DNA of 64,000 bases. Origin: Plazaster borealis (lineage: Eukaryota > Echinodermata > Asteroidea > Forcipulatida > Labidiasteridae). The notes under the pieces are model-generated. The model searched no databases, had not been told where the DNA came from, and saw nothing but the letters and a program-made list of their open reading frames with translations. Below are positions 21,645 to 33,330 of the stretch, piece after piece. Position numbers and translations under genes: made by a program. The stretch is from positions 14,087,135 to 14,151,134 of the forward strand of contig CM037462.1 of the NCBI GenBank assembly GCA_021014325.1, read 5' to 3'. Position 1 is the first letter of the stretch; every line of letters starts with the position of its first letter.

Positions 21645-23195
21645 TATATTACAGTAAATTGTCACATACATTTACTGAAAACATGCCAAAAACAAAATGA
21701 AAAGATATAAAACAACCCGATCCCCTTTTAAAATAAAACGCTCAAAAATTATTCTTAATAATGTGTGTTTATTCTTGTTATTCTTCTTTTTTATGAATTT
21801 TGAAAAAAATCCTTTGTTAACCCAATGAGGATTCAGGCACGGTATTTACCATACCAGTTCTTGAAATTTGTCCACAGATGTGTGAAAAAAAATGCAAAAG
21901 ACTTTCAAAAGAAAGTTCTTAGCTTTTAATATAGGGAGAATTACACAACAAAATTATGAAATTATTATTAACAAATTAATTTCTGTTAAACGCAGCGGGA
22001 CTTTATTGATGGCAGATAAATGATGGTGCTGTCAAATTCAGTGACACTCCAACACTGTTGACTTGAGATTGACATAAAACCGTAAAGGTGTTTTTACATT
22101 GTTTTTATGGGTAGGGTCTGCATCTTGGTATTAGGTTCGTATTTTTGTCAGGTTGACGGGGAAACCGCGAGGTTTTGCAACTAACATTCTTCGGTGGAAG
22201 ATAATGATGAGTCACTCAACAAAGCTTTTTGTTTGGATTTAAAGGAAGTTTAAGCAAAGTAGTTAACAAATTACAAAAACTAATTTCCAAATGTGGAAGA
22301 TTTAGTTTTGAAGTTGTTGGTTGGGTAATTGAAAATTTTCTTCCGCTAAAAGAGTAGGAATATAATTCTTCTTGAACCGTTGAAGGTTTGAGCACCGTAA
22401 CAAATGATTTGGCTTACCGTTTTAGTGGTGGAAAATGAACCCGTTTAACAGAAGTTGTGTTTAGACACATTTAAAGAGAAAGGATTTATTGTTTATTTAT
22501 AATACTCATATACATTTGGAATTGCCGTTGTATATTTGTATATGGTTGTGGTTTATTTCTCTTATGGATGTGGTAATCCTGAAAAGGACTGGTTGGTTTG
22601 TTAAGTGGTTCACGTCACTTGGCTTCCCTGTTTCTCTTCGTACTTCGTACCATTGCGACGTTTGAGTGTCCATGGTGCGTCCACAGAGAGGTTGAAGAGG
22701 TGGTATGGGTGTGCACTGTTTACGTGTTGTTAGGGCGGTAGTCAACTGTTTACGTGAGCATCAGAGTCGTGGGTAGTTGGTTGCTAGTTTTTGTGTGTGT
22801 TTTAGGCAAGGATTAGTGTCCAATGGTTGCGGTGGTTTAACCAAATACAAGTTTTTACATGGCCTTATTATTGGGTTATTCTTTACACTTAAATATGAAC
22901 AAACTCCCATCGTTTGGTTATTTAGGCTTCCGCCTTTATCACTGCAATGATTTTGTAACAAAAAGTTTGTGGATTTACTGAAGGAAGATTATTTATGCAG
23001 CCTGGAAAGCTTTTTTTTTTACATGACTTAATTTTTCACTGGTTGTGTTCTGGATAAAAACGGCCTGTATATTTTGTTCCGATTCAATGCCGAAGGTTTT
23101 TTGGAACTCACGACAATTGGCCCTCGATCCTGAACCGCATGCATCTTTCTATTTTTATTCCTAAAATATTTTGTTCATTCCCGATAACCTCTGTG
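21645..23195. other. Intron 1 sequence without assigned features
   Basis: AT-rich. No exon, repeat boundary or RNA gene was recognised. Short open frames at 22.5-22.96 kb have no domain signal. Confidence 0.4.
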
Positions 23196-23568
23196 TTAAA
23201 GGCACTGAACACGTTTGGAAATTCTCAAAGACCCGTGTTCTCACTTGGTGTATCCCAACATATGCATAACATCACAAGCCTGTGAAAATTTGGGCTCAAT
23301 TGGTCATCGAAGTTGCAAGAAAATGATAAAATAAAAAACACCCGTGTTGTACAAATTTGTGTGCTTTCAGACAGGAATAAAAACTTCTTGCGAGAAGTTT
23401 TTATTATTTTAGTGAGAAATTACCTCTTTCTCAAAAACTACGTACTTCAGAGGGAGTCGTTTCCTACAATGTTTTATACTATCAACAGCTCTCCGTTGCT
23501 TGTTACCAAGTAAGTTTTTATGCTAATATTTGTTTTGAGTCATTACCAAACGTGTACGATACGTTTAA
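23196..23568 (+). repeat. Family A TTAA element, copy A4
   Basis: A full copy from TTAAAGGCACTGAACACG to GTGTACGATACGTTTAA. The central palindrome is AACTTCTTGCGAGAAGTT, and one T replaces C in the right end. Confidence 0.92.
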
Positions 23569-24427
23569 GTATGAAAGGACAAAACAAGTCCTCAGTTGTT
23601 TTGTCCTTCACAAGGTTGAAGATAATATTTATTCGAAGAATAATTATGTCTTTCCTGGTAGACATTCACACACGGTATATGTTGAAACAATCCGTAACAA
23701 CTGATAACATTGAAATAAGGTGTATTATTTAAAAACAGCATAATATACACCCGTGGTGAAAAGGAAATGAATAAAAACTACTAAATAATTGAAGAATTAT
23801 AAAAAATAACAAACAGGTAAATCAATAAATAAACCCAATCACCTACAGTTGCTTTCCATAATGACTTGTGTTGGATCAAAAGACAATCAACATGCAACCT
23901 CAAACAGACGCAAACGATAATACAATGCGCTGCAAACACCCACACAAACCAAACACAAAACAGCATTCAAATTCGCGGCAGCTTTTCACAGAGAATCTTT
24001 AAGTTGCGCCTATACTCTGCAGGATTGAACGCCGTTTCACATGGCTGAACACATTATAAGTTTAATTGAATATAATTAATGCTATAAAAATTCCCACGCC
24101 TCAGGAGAAATTGATTGGCGGCTTCAACAGAAGAATCATGAAAATGAAACAAACACTTTTGGTCGAAAATGACCGGGAAAACTATAACCATCAGACTTGA
24201 TTACTAGCGTTTTCACCGGTTGATGTGATTATTTGAGGAGCTATTTCAGTTTTATATTATTATTTCACTATTTCATCAATATCAAGTATAGTTCTGTCAT
24301 GTATAATGTAGGAATCTTTTATACAATTCATCAGCAAATGCAAGGATTTTTCAATGTCGTTCTTGCGGAACCAAATATAAATATATTTTATAATTTCATT
24401 TTTGACTCGGACAATTTTTTCCTCGCC
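23569..24427. other. Intron 1 sequence without assigned features
   Basis: AT-rich. A short inverted phrase ACAAAACAAGTCCTCAG/AGTTGTTTTGTCC occurs just after A4 (23579-23606). No exon was seen. Confidence 0.4.
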
Positions 24428-24797
24428 TTAAAGGTATCGTACACGTTTGGTAATTACTCAAAACAAACATTAACATAAAACTTACTTGGTAACAAGCAAC
24501 AGAGAGCTGTTGATAGTATAAAACATTGTAGGAAATGACTCCTTCTGAAGTAACGTACTTGAGAAAGAGGTAATTTCTCACTAAAATAATAAAAACTTCT
24601 TGCAAGAAGTTTTTATTCCTATCTGAAAGCACACAAATTTGTACAACAAGGGTGTTTTTTCTTTCATAATTTTTTTGCAACTTCGATGACCAATTGAGCC
24701 CAAATTTTCACAGGCTTGTTATTTTATGCATATGTTGGGATACACCAAGTGAGAACACTGGTCTTTGACAATTTCCAAACGTGTTCAGTGCCTTTAA
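24428..24797 (-). repeat. Family A TTAA element, copy A5
   Basis: A full copy in minus orientation from TTAAAGGTATCGTACACG to GTGTTCAGTGCCTTTAA, with the central ACTTCTTGCAAGAAGT palindrome. Confidence 0.92.
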
Positions 24798-24837
24798 ATT
24801 CCATATATTTTTTGAAAACATGTTTCATATTAAAGAA

Positions 24838-25213
24838 ATGTTTTACGTTTGGTAATTAGAGCCCACTGTTTGTTTTAATCCTATATAGTTGTAGATACAA
24901 TAAAACTAAAACCTGTGAAAATTTCATTTCAAAAGGTGGTAGAGTTTGAGATAATTGCCGAAAATCTGGAGCGGTTATGTTCACACAGGAAGAATAATCT
25001 GCAATTGGAATACAATATCTGAGAAACGTTATTGCAGTAACGCTTCTCAGATTCAAATATGTTGGGATAAAAATTGATATCTTTTTTCATAACCGCAGTA
25101 CTTCGAAGTGATTCTCAAAATGCATTATAGGCATACTATCCAAAGCTGCTGTACTTCTTACCAAGTAAGTTTTTGTTTTCCAGAGTCATTACCAAACGTA
25201 TACATACCCTTTA
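24838..25213 (-). repeat. Family B TTAA element, copy B4
   Basis: Minus orientation with the landmarks AAACCTGTGAAAATTTCA, AATCTGGAGCGGTTATG and a central ACGTTATTGCAGTAACG palindrome. The right end is GTATACATACCCTTTAA. The left terminus is diverged. Confidence 0.85.
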
Positions 25214-26394
25214 ACAATGGGCCTATGATCTGCCGTCAAAACTTTCCCCAGGAAGTAAGGGTTTTTAATTTGATTTGAGGAGAACAAAATGTAACGAGTT
25301 TACATTTGACGAAATGTAAATAATATCAGTGGCAATAAAAACGGATGTGGCTGCGAGCAGAACGAGGTTGACCGAGCGAGAAGTCACTCCAGTTTCTATT
25401 TTGCGAAGACAAACGTTGATTAAAACAAAACAGTAGGTAGTAGTACCCCACCTGCCGCTTGGTGACGAAATTGTTCCCGCGCGAAATTAGATTAAAGTTT
25501 TAACTGGAAACCGTGCTGACCTTCCCATTTCTCCTGCCCATGTCTCCCTCCATGTTGTCTAAGGCAATAATTGCAATAATTCAATCAAATCATCAAACAG
25601 GAAATCAAGAAAATAAAAAAAATGAAATTGACGTCTCACCTTCTTCCACCACGCCTTAATTTCTTGAGAACATTTTGGGGTTTTCCATCAGGCAGTAGTA
25701 TCCGCTATGACGTCACAGTAGGTGCCTTAAGCTACGGTCGTTAGATGGCATTATGTTGTTATTCGATTAGTCCCTGTAATAGCAACGTTTTTGGTTCTGC
25801 GACAAGGCTTTCAGAAATGCTTCACCTTGTCAGCTTGTCGCCGACCCACCAGAAAAGGCCGTGTTTTAACAATCCTCCGTCACTTCTCAAAACATCACAC
25901 CCCGAATAAGAACAAGGTCAACATTGGCCCAGATCTGGGGCCCGGATCTAGGGCGACCGGAGCACAGGAAAAACATAAGGTATCCGCACGTCTCGGGAGT
26001 CGAGGGCAAGGGTGACAAAAATAACTTCACTCCTTCAGATGACAGTTTGAAGGCTGAATCTGCGATGATTCCGTATAATACTTGCACCTGGATTTACCTG
26101 GAACGTGCACTATACTACATGCAACTTAAGACAATTCGAGAGAATGGTCTGTTTGTTTCTAAACAATTGTTTGCATCTCTTTATATAATTTGATTCCCCC
26201 ACCCCCTCCCCTTCCCAACCTTTGTCTACTCAAATTTCACAGCACCATCTTAAGCCCCTTTTACACTAGACGAATTGCCCATGAAGTTCCTGGAAAATTT
26301 TGGTTTACCTTTTCTCACTTGAATGTTTAACCCCGGCAACCGCGTCATGAGCGTTTTATAAACATTTTGTTTTTGCTTGAAAGCTTGACTTATA
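25214..26394. other. Intron 1 sequence without assigned features
   Basis: A 90-codon open frame at 25924-26193 (HVSGVEGKGDKNNFTPSDDS) reads smoothly but has no splice sites in matching phase and no recognised domain. Otherwise only C-rich runs were seen. Confidence 0.35.
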
Positions 26395-26716
26395 GACCAT
26401 GTTTATTGTTAGCTGTGTCAAAAGAGCCACAGTGCCTGGCCTTCCTGCAGGTACGATTTGTACACAGTCACAATGGAAGAAAACATTAAATCTGATATGT
26501 TACGGAGATTGCATTGTCTGTTTTTCATCAACTTTTGATATGAAGAAAGGGGCATATCTAAAATTTTGTTCGGCCGTTATTTTTATAACTCTTGAATTTA
26601 TGTAGAAGTTATGATATAAAATGTAACATTTCCAATATGACTAGTAAAGTATCTTGCCTGCCAGGAAATGCCCCGGAATGTGCAAGGTCATCTTTGTACG
26701 TACACGTTACATGGTC
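26395..26716 (+). repeat. Dispersed repeat X, inverse copy of 51.95-52.35 kb
   Basis: The shared landmarks are CTTCCTGCAGGTACGATTTG, CAATGGAAGAAAACATTAAA, GGAGATTGCATTGTCTG and TCTTGCCTGCCAGGAAATGC. The opposite-strand copy at 51947-52345 carries their complements in order. It is probably the 3' part of an unknown transposable element. Confidence 0.7.
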
Positions 26717-26718
26717 TA

Positions 26719-27060
26719 AGGCAGGGTGTACTTTTGCTAATTACTGTTAATTATCATAAAAACTTACTTGCTAAAGAGCACTGGAGAGCTGTTGATGTAA
26801 AACACTGTTAGAAACGACCCCTTTAAAGTAATGTAGTTTTAGAGAAAGGGGTAATTTTTCACCCACAAATTTGAATCTGAGAAAGGCTTCAGGCATGAAG
26901 CCTTTCTCAGGCATCTGAAAGCACACAATTCTATGCAACAAGGGTGTTTTTTTTTCTTCATTTCCTTATTTTCTTGCAACTTCGATGACCAATTGAGCCC
27001 AAATTTTCACAGGTTTGTTATTTTTATGCATGTTGGGATACACCAAGTGAGAACACTGCT
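26719..27060 (-). repeat. Family A-related element, copy A6, right end lost
   Basis: It starts at AGGCAGGGTGTACTTTTG and follows the A layout with the centre GAAAGGCTTCAGGCATGAAG. It is cut at TGAGAACACTGCTCTCGGTC, where the GGTCTT array begins. The subfamily is shared with A15. Confidence 0.8.
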
Positions 27061-27375
27061 CTCGGTCTTGTTCTTGGTCATAGTTGTTAATCTTGGTTTT
27101 GGTCTTGGTCTTTGACCTGCTGGTCTCGTTCTTTGTCTTCGTCTCGGTCTTGTTCTTGGTCGTAGTTGTTAATCTTGGACCTGCTGATCTTTGTCTGGGA
27201 CTTGGTCTGGGTCTTGGTCTTTGTGTTGTTATTTGTCTTGGACCTGCTCGGTCTTGGTCTTGCTATCGGACTTGCTGGTCTTGGTCTTGGTCTTGGTTTT
27301 GGACCCGGTGGTCTTGGTCTTTGGACCTGCTGATCTTGGTCTTAGAGTCTTGGTCTTGGTCTCGCGGGTGCTGGT
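27060..27375 (+). repeat. (GGTCTT)n-type microsatellite with CTGCTGGTCTT variants
   Basis: Long runs of CTTGGTCTTGGTCTTGGT interrupted by GGACCTGCTGATCTTGG. Three reading frames stay open simply because of the six-base period. It begins exactly inside a truncated family A copy. Confidence 0.9.
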
Positions 27376-28540
27376 CTGATCGACCGCAAAACTGGCTCAA
27401 TTAACTTTACACAGCTGTAGGCCTAACTACAGAAGCAAGCCGTAAAAACTGGTAGTTATTAATTCTTTTAATAAAGAAAAATACATGTACCTGTTACAGT
27501 CCCTGCCCTGTCCATGTGGAAATGTCCTTGACTCAAGATGTTACTGGCTGTCCTCTATTCACCCCCCCCCCCATCAATTTTGCCGAACAAAATGTTCGCT
27601 GCACCCCTCCTCTCCAATTATTTTACGCAACAATCTAAATTGCACATTTAAGGCACAGCAACTTACATTATATCAGGAGGAAATTACTTTTCTTTTATTT
27701 TCAACATTTTGACCATGACCTTGACTCTTAGATAATGCCAGCACTTAACCACCCCTTTAATTTCAACCTCTTAAATTTATAAAGACTGTCGCCCCCCCCC
27801 CTCCCATCGATTACCGGAATAAACTACTTGTTTATAGTCATCCGTTCACAGTATGAAACCTATATACCTGTAGATTCCCTGGGTAGTAGCCTCTGCTCAA
27901 AGCGCTATAACAAAACACTGTCATTTCACTCAGTTGCGCTCATTAATTCAACGACTCGAAAGAAAAGCAAACAAAGTGGGCGTTATTTGTCTGGTCATAA
28001 CTCTACACTCCTCTCTGCTGATTATATTTGAAATTAATACTATCGTATGGGGAAAATTAAAACAAAAAACCAGTAATTGAATCTGACCGGGGGCGGCGCA
28101 TTGTTATCAGGTTTCACGGCACGTCATTAAACATTTAATTGCTCTTTAATAATTGCCCAACGGGATAATTATTTAGATTAATTTTTTCGTTCAGTCAATT
28201 AACCGTATCGTTCTTTCTTAAACCAGAGGTGTTTTTTTTTAAGCAGTACCAACCTTGGGGGAAAAAAAACTCTGGTAAACGACGAAGGAAGTATAAGTTT
28301 GTGTTAGTTGACCCGAAATGATGTGAAAGTGGATGCAATAGTGGTTGCCAAGGGCATTGCAGAGTGGAGTCAGCCAGGCTTGTTGTGCCTTGTAATTCAC
28401 ACATTGTGCCCATGACTTTCAGTCAGTGAAGGCATCATTGCCCACTCCCATGCCAAATGCATCATTTCCCCTTGCTCCTGAAAATATTGCAAGCAAAAAT
28501 GTAATTTCTAAGCAACAGCTGACTGGGAACCATTTCAGAC
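27376..28540. other. Intron 1 sequence without assigned features
   Basis: C runs occur at 27564 and 27793. No exon or recognisable element was seen. Confidence 0.4.
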
Positions 28541-28674
28541 TAAAGCCCGGTTCATACTTCCTGCGAATGCTTCGTGCGAAGTGAATTTTCTTGCGTCACA
28601 ATTGCTTATGCAGCGCGTACCGGTTATTGCGTCACCAAAATTCGCTTCGCATTCGCAGTATGAACCGGGCTTAG
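28541..28674. repeat. Family L palindromic MITE
   Basis: CTAAAGCCCGGTTCATACTT at the left and AGTATGAACCGGGCTTAG at the right, with inner arms TGCGAATGC and GCATTCGCA. It is about 132 bp and non-coding. Confidence 0.88.
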
Positions 28675-29173
28675 CAGTATCCTTTAAACGACTTTTTTGG
28701 TGTCTGGTATAACCTTCTCCCTGCCAAGCAAAGTTTGTTAATCTGTGCTTAGTGTTTTTCCTTCTTCATGTAAGTTGTACCTGTTGTTAAAAAAAAATGT
28801 TATGGCCTTTTCAAAACAGTGGTTTTGGCTTCAGCTCTCTCCGCTTAGGCTTCATCAGCCTGTTTAAATGCCCGTACACTTTTTTTAAAGTACATACAAA
28901 GCCTATATCAACGGAGCCGAAAGCCGGAATCGTAGTTTCGAAAAGGCCTATCGCATAATCTGCCAAGAAACTGACTAACGGAAGCTTGGGCAAGAGAAAT
29001 GTCAAATTTAAATTTTGTGATGTACTCATTGTCCGATAGATATAGTTCTCATAGAGTAGGGAAAAAGTACAAGTCTCTAAACTCACGTTAACATTTTGTA
29101 AATAGCTATTGCATATACGATACCCTTTAAAGTTTGTCAACAGCCAAAACATTCGATGATCGACATCATTAAT
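28675..29173. other. Intron 1 sequence; TTTGTGATGTACTCATT-type repeat at 28.98-29.11 kb
   Basis: The phrase around GATGTACTCATTGTCCGATA is related to sequence at 51.67-51.72 kb and, inverted, at 29.51-29.56 kb, so this is an unclassified old repeat. Confidence 0.4.
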
Positions 29174-29402
29174 ATGAGAAAAATGGGTCTGTACATTTTT
29201 GTACGGGAACGTTTTGGCTCATTTCTAACTGTCAATGTTATTCAGTCAAAACGGCCTTGAATTTGACATTTTGGCTGACGAAATATTCCTCCTTGGAATG
29301 TAAATCCAAATCAAATATTGCAATGTTTCAAATTTCGCTCTGAAAAAGTCTGGAATGAACCACAACAACCCTGACAAAAATGTACAGACCCATTTTTCTC
29401 AG
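29174..29402. repeat. Family N palindromic MITE
   Basis: Terminal inverted repeats TGAGAAAAATGGGTCTGTAC (left) and GTACAGACCCATTTTTCTCA (right) extend to ATTTTTGT/ACAAAAAT. The element is about 229 bp and non-coding. Confidence 0.85.
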
Positions 29403-30451
29403 AATTATGTCACCGGATGCTTCGGATGTTGACAACATTTGCACTGGAAGGGTATCGATTATAATTGCAAATTAAATGAGGTTAGATACTTGTAATTTTC
29501 CACACTCACATGAGGACTCTATCTATTGGAAAATAAGTGCATAAAAAACTGAGTTTGACATTCCCCTTCCTCTTTAAAATTATATAGTTAGGCCTACGCA
29601 ACTGCTGCTCTGGCAAGATAGAGGCACTCGAGTCTCTCATTGAACCCTGGCGTTGCATCATTATATACGACTGCGCGTTGGGCAGCGGTGTCGATACGGG
29701 GTGGGAACGGGGGGTGATGCCCCTTGTAACTTTCTTTGCCCCCCTTCCCAACCCCAACCCCCAATTCCCACTTCAGTTTCTTCCCGTTGGCCGAAATTGA
29801 ATTTAACCCCAAACCATTGTACCAATATTAATGCAATTATGTTTTCGGGTAACCAGCTCAAGAATAAGTCCGTCATTGTGGTAAAGTCAATGCTCTTTCA
29901 GCAGTACAAAATCATCAAAAAGATCAATTTCCCCCTTTAATTTAAGCTTACCCCCTCTTGCCCCCTCCCTCCCCTCCCTCTCCAGATTAACAGGTCTGAT
30001 GCCGCTGCGGGCATCGGGACAAATTTTCTCGGATGACATCAAGACAATTGGTTGACAATTCCGGTATCCGCAGTCGATTCGGATTGTTTTTAACACACAA
30101 CAAACTGTCTTTTGGGATCGGTGAAATACTGGGCCTTTCGGTCATTGCAAATAGGAAGCAAAAAAAAACAGAGACTAACAAGACCATACTTCCGCTTTAA
30201 TGCGATGAAAAGTTTTCATTGCAAATTTCACAGTGTAGCCCATAAATTAAATTGGGCGTAAAATTTTGCTGTCTATCTCTATAACGACACGAACAATGGA
30301 AGCACTGTTAATTTTTGAAACGCTTTCAGTTTGTGGTGACATTTTGGCTGAAGCGGAACAAACTCTTGAAAGGATGTACATGTAGTATGCTATATGGGCA
30401 CGTTGTTGTTTCAATTAATATCTAAAAATAACTGACCATAACTACGGAGCT
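29403..30451. other. Intron 1 sequence without assigned features
   Basis: Overlapping short frames at 29.5-30.1 kb on both strands track C- and A-rich stretches, with no domain seen. Confidence 0.35.
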
Positions 30452-30790
30452 CTGGAGGTGCCATCCGACATGTTGAGATCCTGAGATAATTTACTGCAGG
30501 ACGATGACATCATGAACGTAAGATGACGACATCCTGAGATGATTTATCTTGGTATAACGACTTCTTGAAAGTAAGATGCTGTCTTCCCAGGATAAGTTAT
30601 CTTCTGTTCTCGACATTTTCAGGATGTTATCATCTCAAGATGAACTATCTTGGGAAGTCGACATCTTACGTTCAGGATGTCGACATCCCGAGATAACTTA
30701 TCTCGTTATGATGTATATGTTTATTTATGTTATTATCTCAGGATCTCAATCTTATCTCAGGATCTCAACATGTCGGACGGCACTTCCAGA
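30452..30790. repeat. Family P inverted-repeat element with internal GAGATAA/TTATCT repeats
   Basis: The ends GGTGCCATCCGACATGTTGA and TCAACATGTCGGACGGCACT are complementary. The inside repeats CATCCTGAGATGATTTATC and GGATGTCGACATC in both orientations. I recall similar elements in other invertebrates. Confidence 0.85.
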
Positions 30791-31148
30791 AATCCGTGAA
30801 TTATAATTAGAACATATCAGCTATTCCTTCAGAGTTTGTGAATGCATTTTTGTACCGTACCTTATACCTTTAAAGCCCAACGTAATTAGCGGAAGCTTGG
30901 AAGCTGGGTCTACTACGCTGGTCTCAATGGCCACCGCGGAGGAACAATAGCGACAAAGTATGGCACACAATGAAACAAATAGGTCAAATTTAGTCATTCT
31001 AGGCCCCGACAATATATTAAGCAAAACATGCGTTTATCGACGGTAGATTTATTGTATCGAGTTTAACGTTCATTTTTTATTTTTTTATTTTTTTATGACA
31101 CGTTCATTGTCAAACAATAAATTGTGTTCGAAAAATGACTCGCTGTTT
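30791..31148. other. Intron 1 sequence without assigned features
   Basis: Only an AT-rich run at 31.06-31.10 kb was seen. No exon was recognised. Confidence 0.35.
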
Positions 31149-31836
31149 AGACTGTGCAAGTCTCGCGCGTATCGGAACGAGAAAACACATCAAACGAAGA
31201 CGGTTTTTTCTGAAACCAAATCTTTGTTTTAAATTATATCTAGTGACAAAATCTGAACATAAATACTCATTACAATTGTTATAAAATTAGTTTTAGCTTT
31301 TATAATAAATACACTAATAATGTGTTAAGTATTATTGAAACAAAATTAAAACTCTGGGACAAGGATGCCTATTTGATCTTAACTTTTTAGAAACCCCTCA
31401 CGCGAATTCGCGATGGTCACATGGGTGAAAAATTGACGCGTGACGCAGTTTATAGAGGATCTTGACGCCTCAATAACCATAGACTGCAATGAAAAGGCTT
31501 CACGTTACAATTACAGCATCTGGCGATTATCATCGCGCATCCAAAAACGAGCGTTTACATCAGCTTTGTGATCGGAGGTGAGCACAAAATTCCCTAACTT
31601 TTTGCAGTAACCGGAAGCTGAAGTCAAGTTTAATTCTTGGGTTTTCTTCGTTGTATTGTTGAATTGATTTTACTTTCATATTTGTTATCACTAAGTATTA
31701 CATTCCCAACAACATATATAATTTTCATGGTCATAAACTACGTTAAACTAAAATAATTGACGAAACAAAATATCGCCCACGTAAAACTCCATAATGGTCC
31801 CGGAAGTTCGAATGCGCGCGAGACTTGCACAGTCTA
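31149..31836. repeat. Family O element, about 690 bp, long-spaced terminal inverted repeats
   Basis: TAGACTGTGCAAGTCTCGCG at the left and GCGCGAGACTTGCACAGTCT at the right match over about 34 bases. TA flanks are possible. The interior has no open frame longer than about 40 codons, so it is non-autonomous. The same termini enclose 40374-41881. Confidence 0.85.
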
Positions 31837-31918
31837 TTGAGAACAGGGGAAATTGGGTCTACTTTAGAATTATGAAGATTTCTTATTATTAGATTGTTCA
31901 ACTATAATTGAGGATAGC

Positions 31919-32322
31919 TTAAAGGGATTGTATACGTTTGGTAATTGGAACCCACTGTTTGTTTCAATCCTATATAGTTGTAGATATATACCATAAAACT
32001 AACCTGTGAAAATTTCATTTAAAAGGTGGTAGCGTTTTGAGATATTGCCGAAAATCTGGAGCGGTTATGTTCACGCAGGAAGAATAATCTGCAATTGGAT
32101 TACACAATATGAGAAACGTTACTGTCAGTACCGCTTCTCAGATTCAAATTTTTGGGGATAAAAAGTGATATCTTGATCCATAACCGCAGTACTTAGAAGT
32201 GAACAGTTTCTCAAAATGCATTCAGGATCCAAAGCTGTTGTAGGCCCCTACTTCTTTATACCAAGTAAGTTTTTATTGCCATTAATTTTCAGAGTCATTA
32301 CCAAACGTATACAGACCCTTTA
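31919..32322 (-). repeat. Family B TTAA element, copy B5
   Basis: A full copy from TTAAAGGGATTGTATACG to GTATACAGACCCTTTAA, with the central CGTTACTGTCAGTACCGC palindrome. Confidence 0.92.
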
Positions 32323-32356
32323 ACGCTCGGAATAACGTTTACATGTAGACGTATAC

Positions 32357-32584
32357 ACTCTAAGCAACTATCGGGTCAGAGTTGACCCAGATTTTGGGTC
32401 CCTGTGGGGGCCTGGCCAATTGCTGGATCAGGCTGACACGAAAAGTAGGTAAAATGGAATTTTCACTCGGATTCTGCGTCGGTTTGATCCATTTATGGGT
32501 CATTTTGACACGGATTCCTGGTCATTAGACCCCACAGGAACCGGATATGGTTCAATTCTGACCGGAAGTTTTTAGAGTTTGAGG
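32357..32584. repeat. Family Q MITE
   Basis: ACTCTAAGCAACTATCGGGT with CAGAGTTGACCC at the left, and the complementary GGTTCAATTCTGACC with TTTTTAGAGTTT at the right, about 228 bp. A single end of the same family lies at 38747-38778. Confidence 0.75.
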
Positions 32585-33045
32585 CACAGCAGCGGTTAAA
32601 AAACTATTCTACCTTATGTATCGTAGTATAGGTTCGAATCCAATGTATGAGGCTATTTTGAGCTAAGTGTGCTGAACATCATGTAAGGAAATTGGTCCTC
32701 CACTTCTTTGAATTGAAGTAGATTTGTAAAAATTGATTTCAGTTTCGTGTGAGTCGGCGACAGAATAAATAAGGCCAGCTGGTTTTGAGAAATTCGCGCC
32801 AGCACGGCCCATTTCGACAAATATTTACATTGCAATTCGTATAGGCCAAGTTTAGATTGCCGTACAGTCAGAGCTGAACACCTATCCGTAGGCCCTTACG
32901 CATATTTGATGCGAAAATACAATTAAAAACAGTGTGTCGCCGAGACTATTCATCTCAAATGCCACCTTCGTTAATCCATAAACAATAATACCTGTAATAA
33001 TAATACGTATGATATAAAGTCTCATGGGTCATATTTGTTATGTAA
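32585..33045. other. Intron 1 sequence without assigned features
   Basis: Nothing recognised except a palindromic-looking AATAATAATAC stretch. Confidence 0.35.
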
Positions 33046-33330
33046 GGTGGCCCTGAAGGGACATCGAATATAAATATTGACGTCAATACTCATGAATAAA
33101 ATTCACGACTTCTGCCCCAAGTCGTGAATGTTGACGCTAATATTCCCCATGACAAAATTAACGACTTGTGCCCTATATTTACGACTTACAACTCGTCATG
33201 TTGACGTCAATATTTCCTACAAAATGTACGACTTCGTGCCCAAATCGTGAATATTGACGCCAAGATTTACGACTCGTGCAATATGTTACGCCTTGTGCGA
33301 CAGTTGAGGGCTTTTTAGAGCGCATGCGTA
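33046..33330 (+). repeat. Family I end followed by TGACGTCA-bearing tandem repeat
   Basis: GGTGGCCCTGAAGGGACATC matches the terminus of the element at 39810-39967. It is followed by about five imperfect units of roughly 45-50 bp containing ATTGACGTCAATA and CACGACTTGTGCCC. The palindrome TGACGTCA occurs at 33078 and 33202. The matching right terminus is not found. Confidence 0.65.

Noticed and set aside
23313..23513. Recurrent 60-90 codon frames with phrases like FLREVFIILVRNYLFLKNY
   Set aside because: The same peptides appear at every family A copy in both orientations and contain no conserved protein signal. They are repeat translations.
25924..26193. 90-codon plus-strand frame in intron 1
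   Set aside because: It reads smoothly but no splice sites fit the phase-1 gene frame and no domain is recognisable.
27084..27404. Hydrophobic 106-residue protein (LGLGLGL...)
   Set aside because: A direct translation of the GGTCTT microsatellite.
29506..29876. Overlapping short proteins on both strands
   Set aside because: They follow C-rich and A-rich runs and disagree between strands, with no splice or domain evidence.
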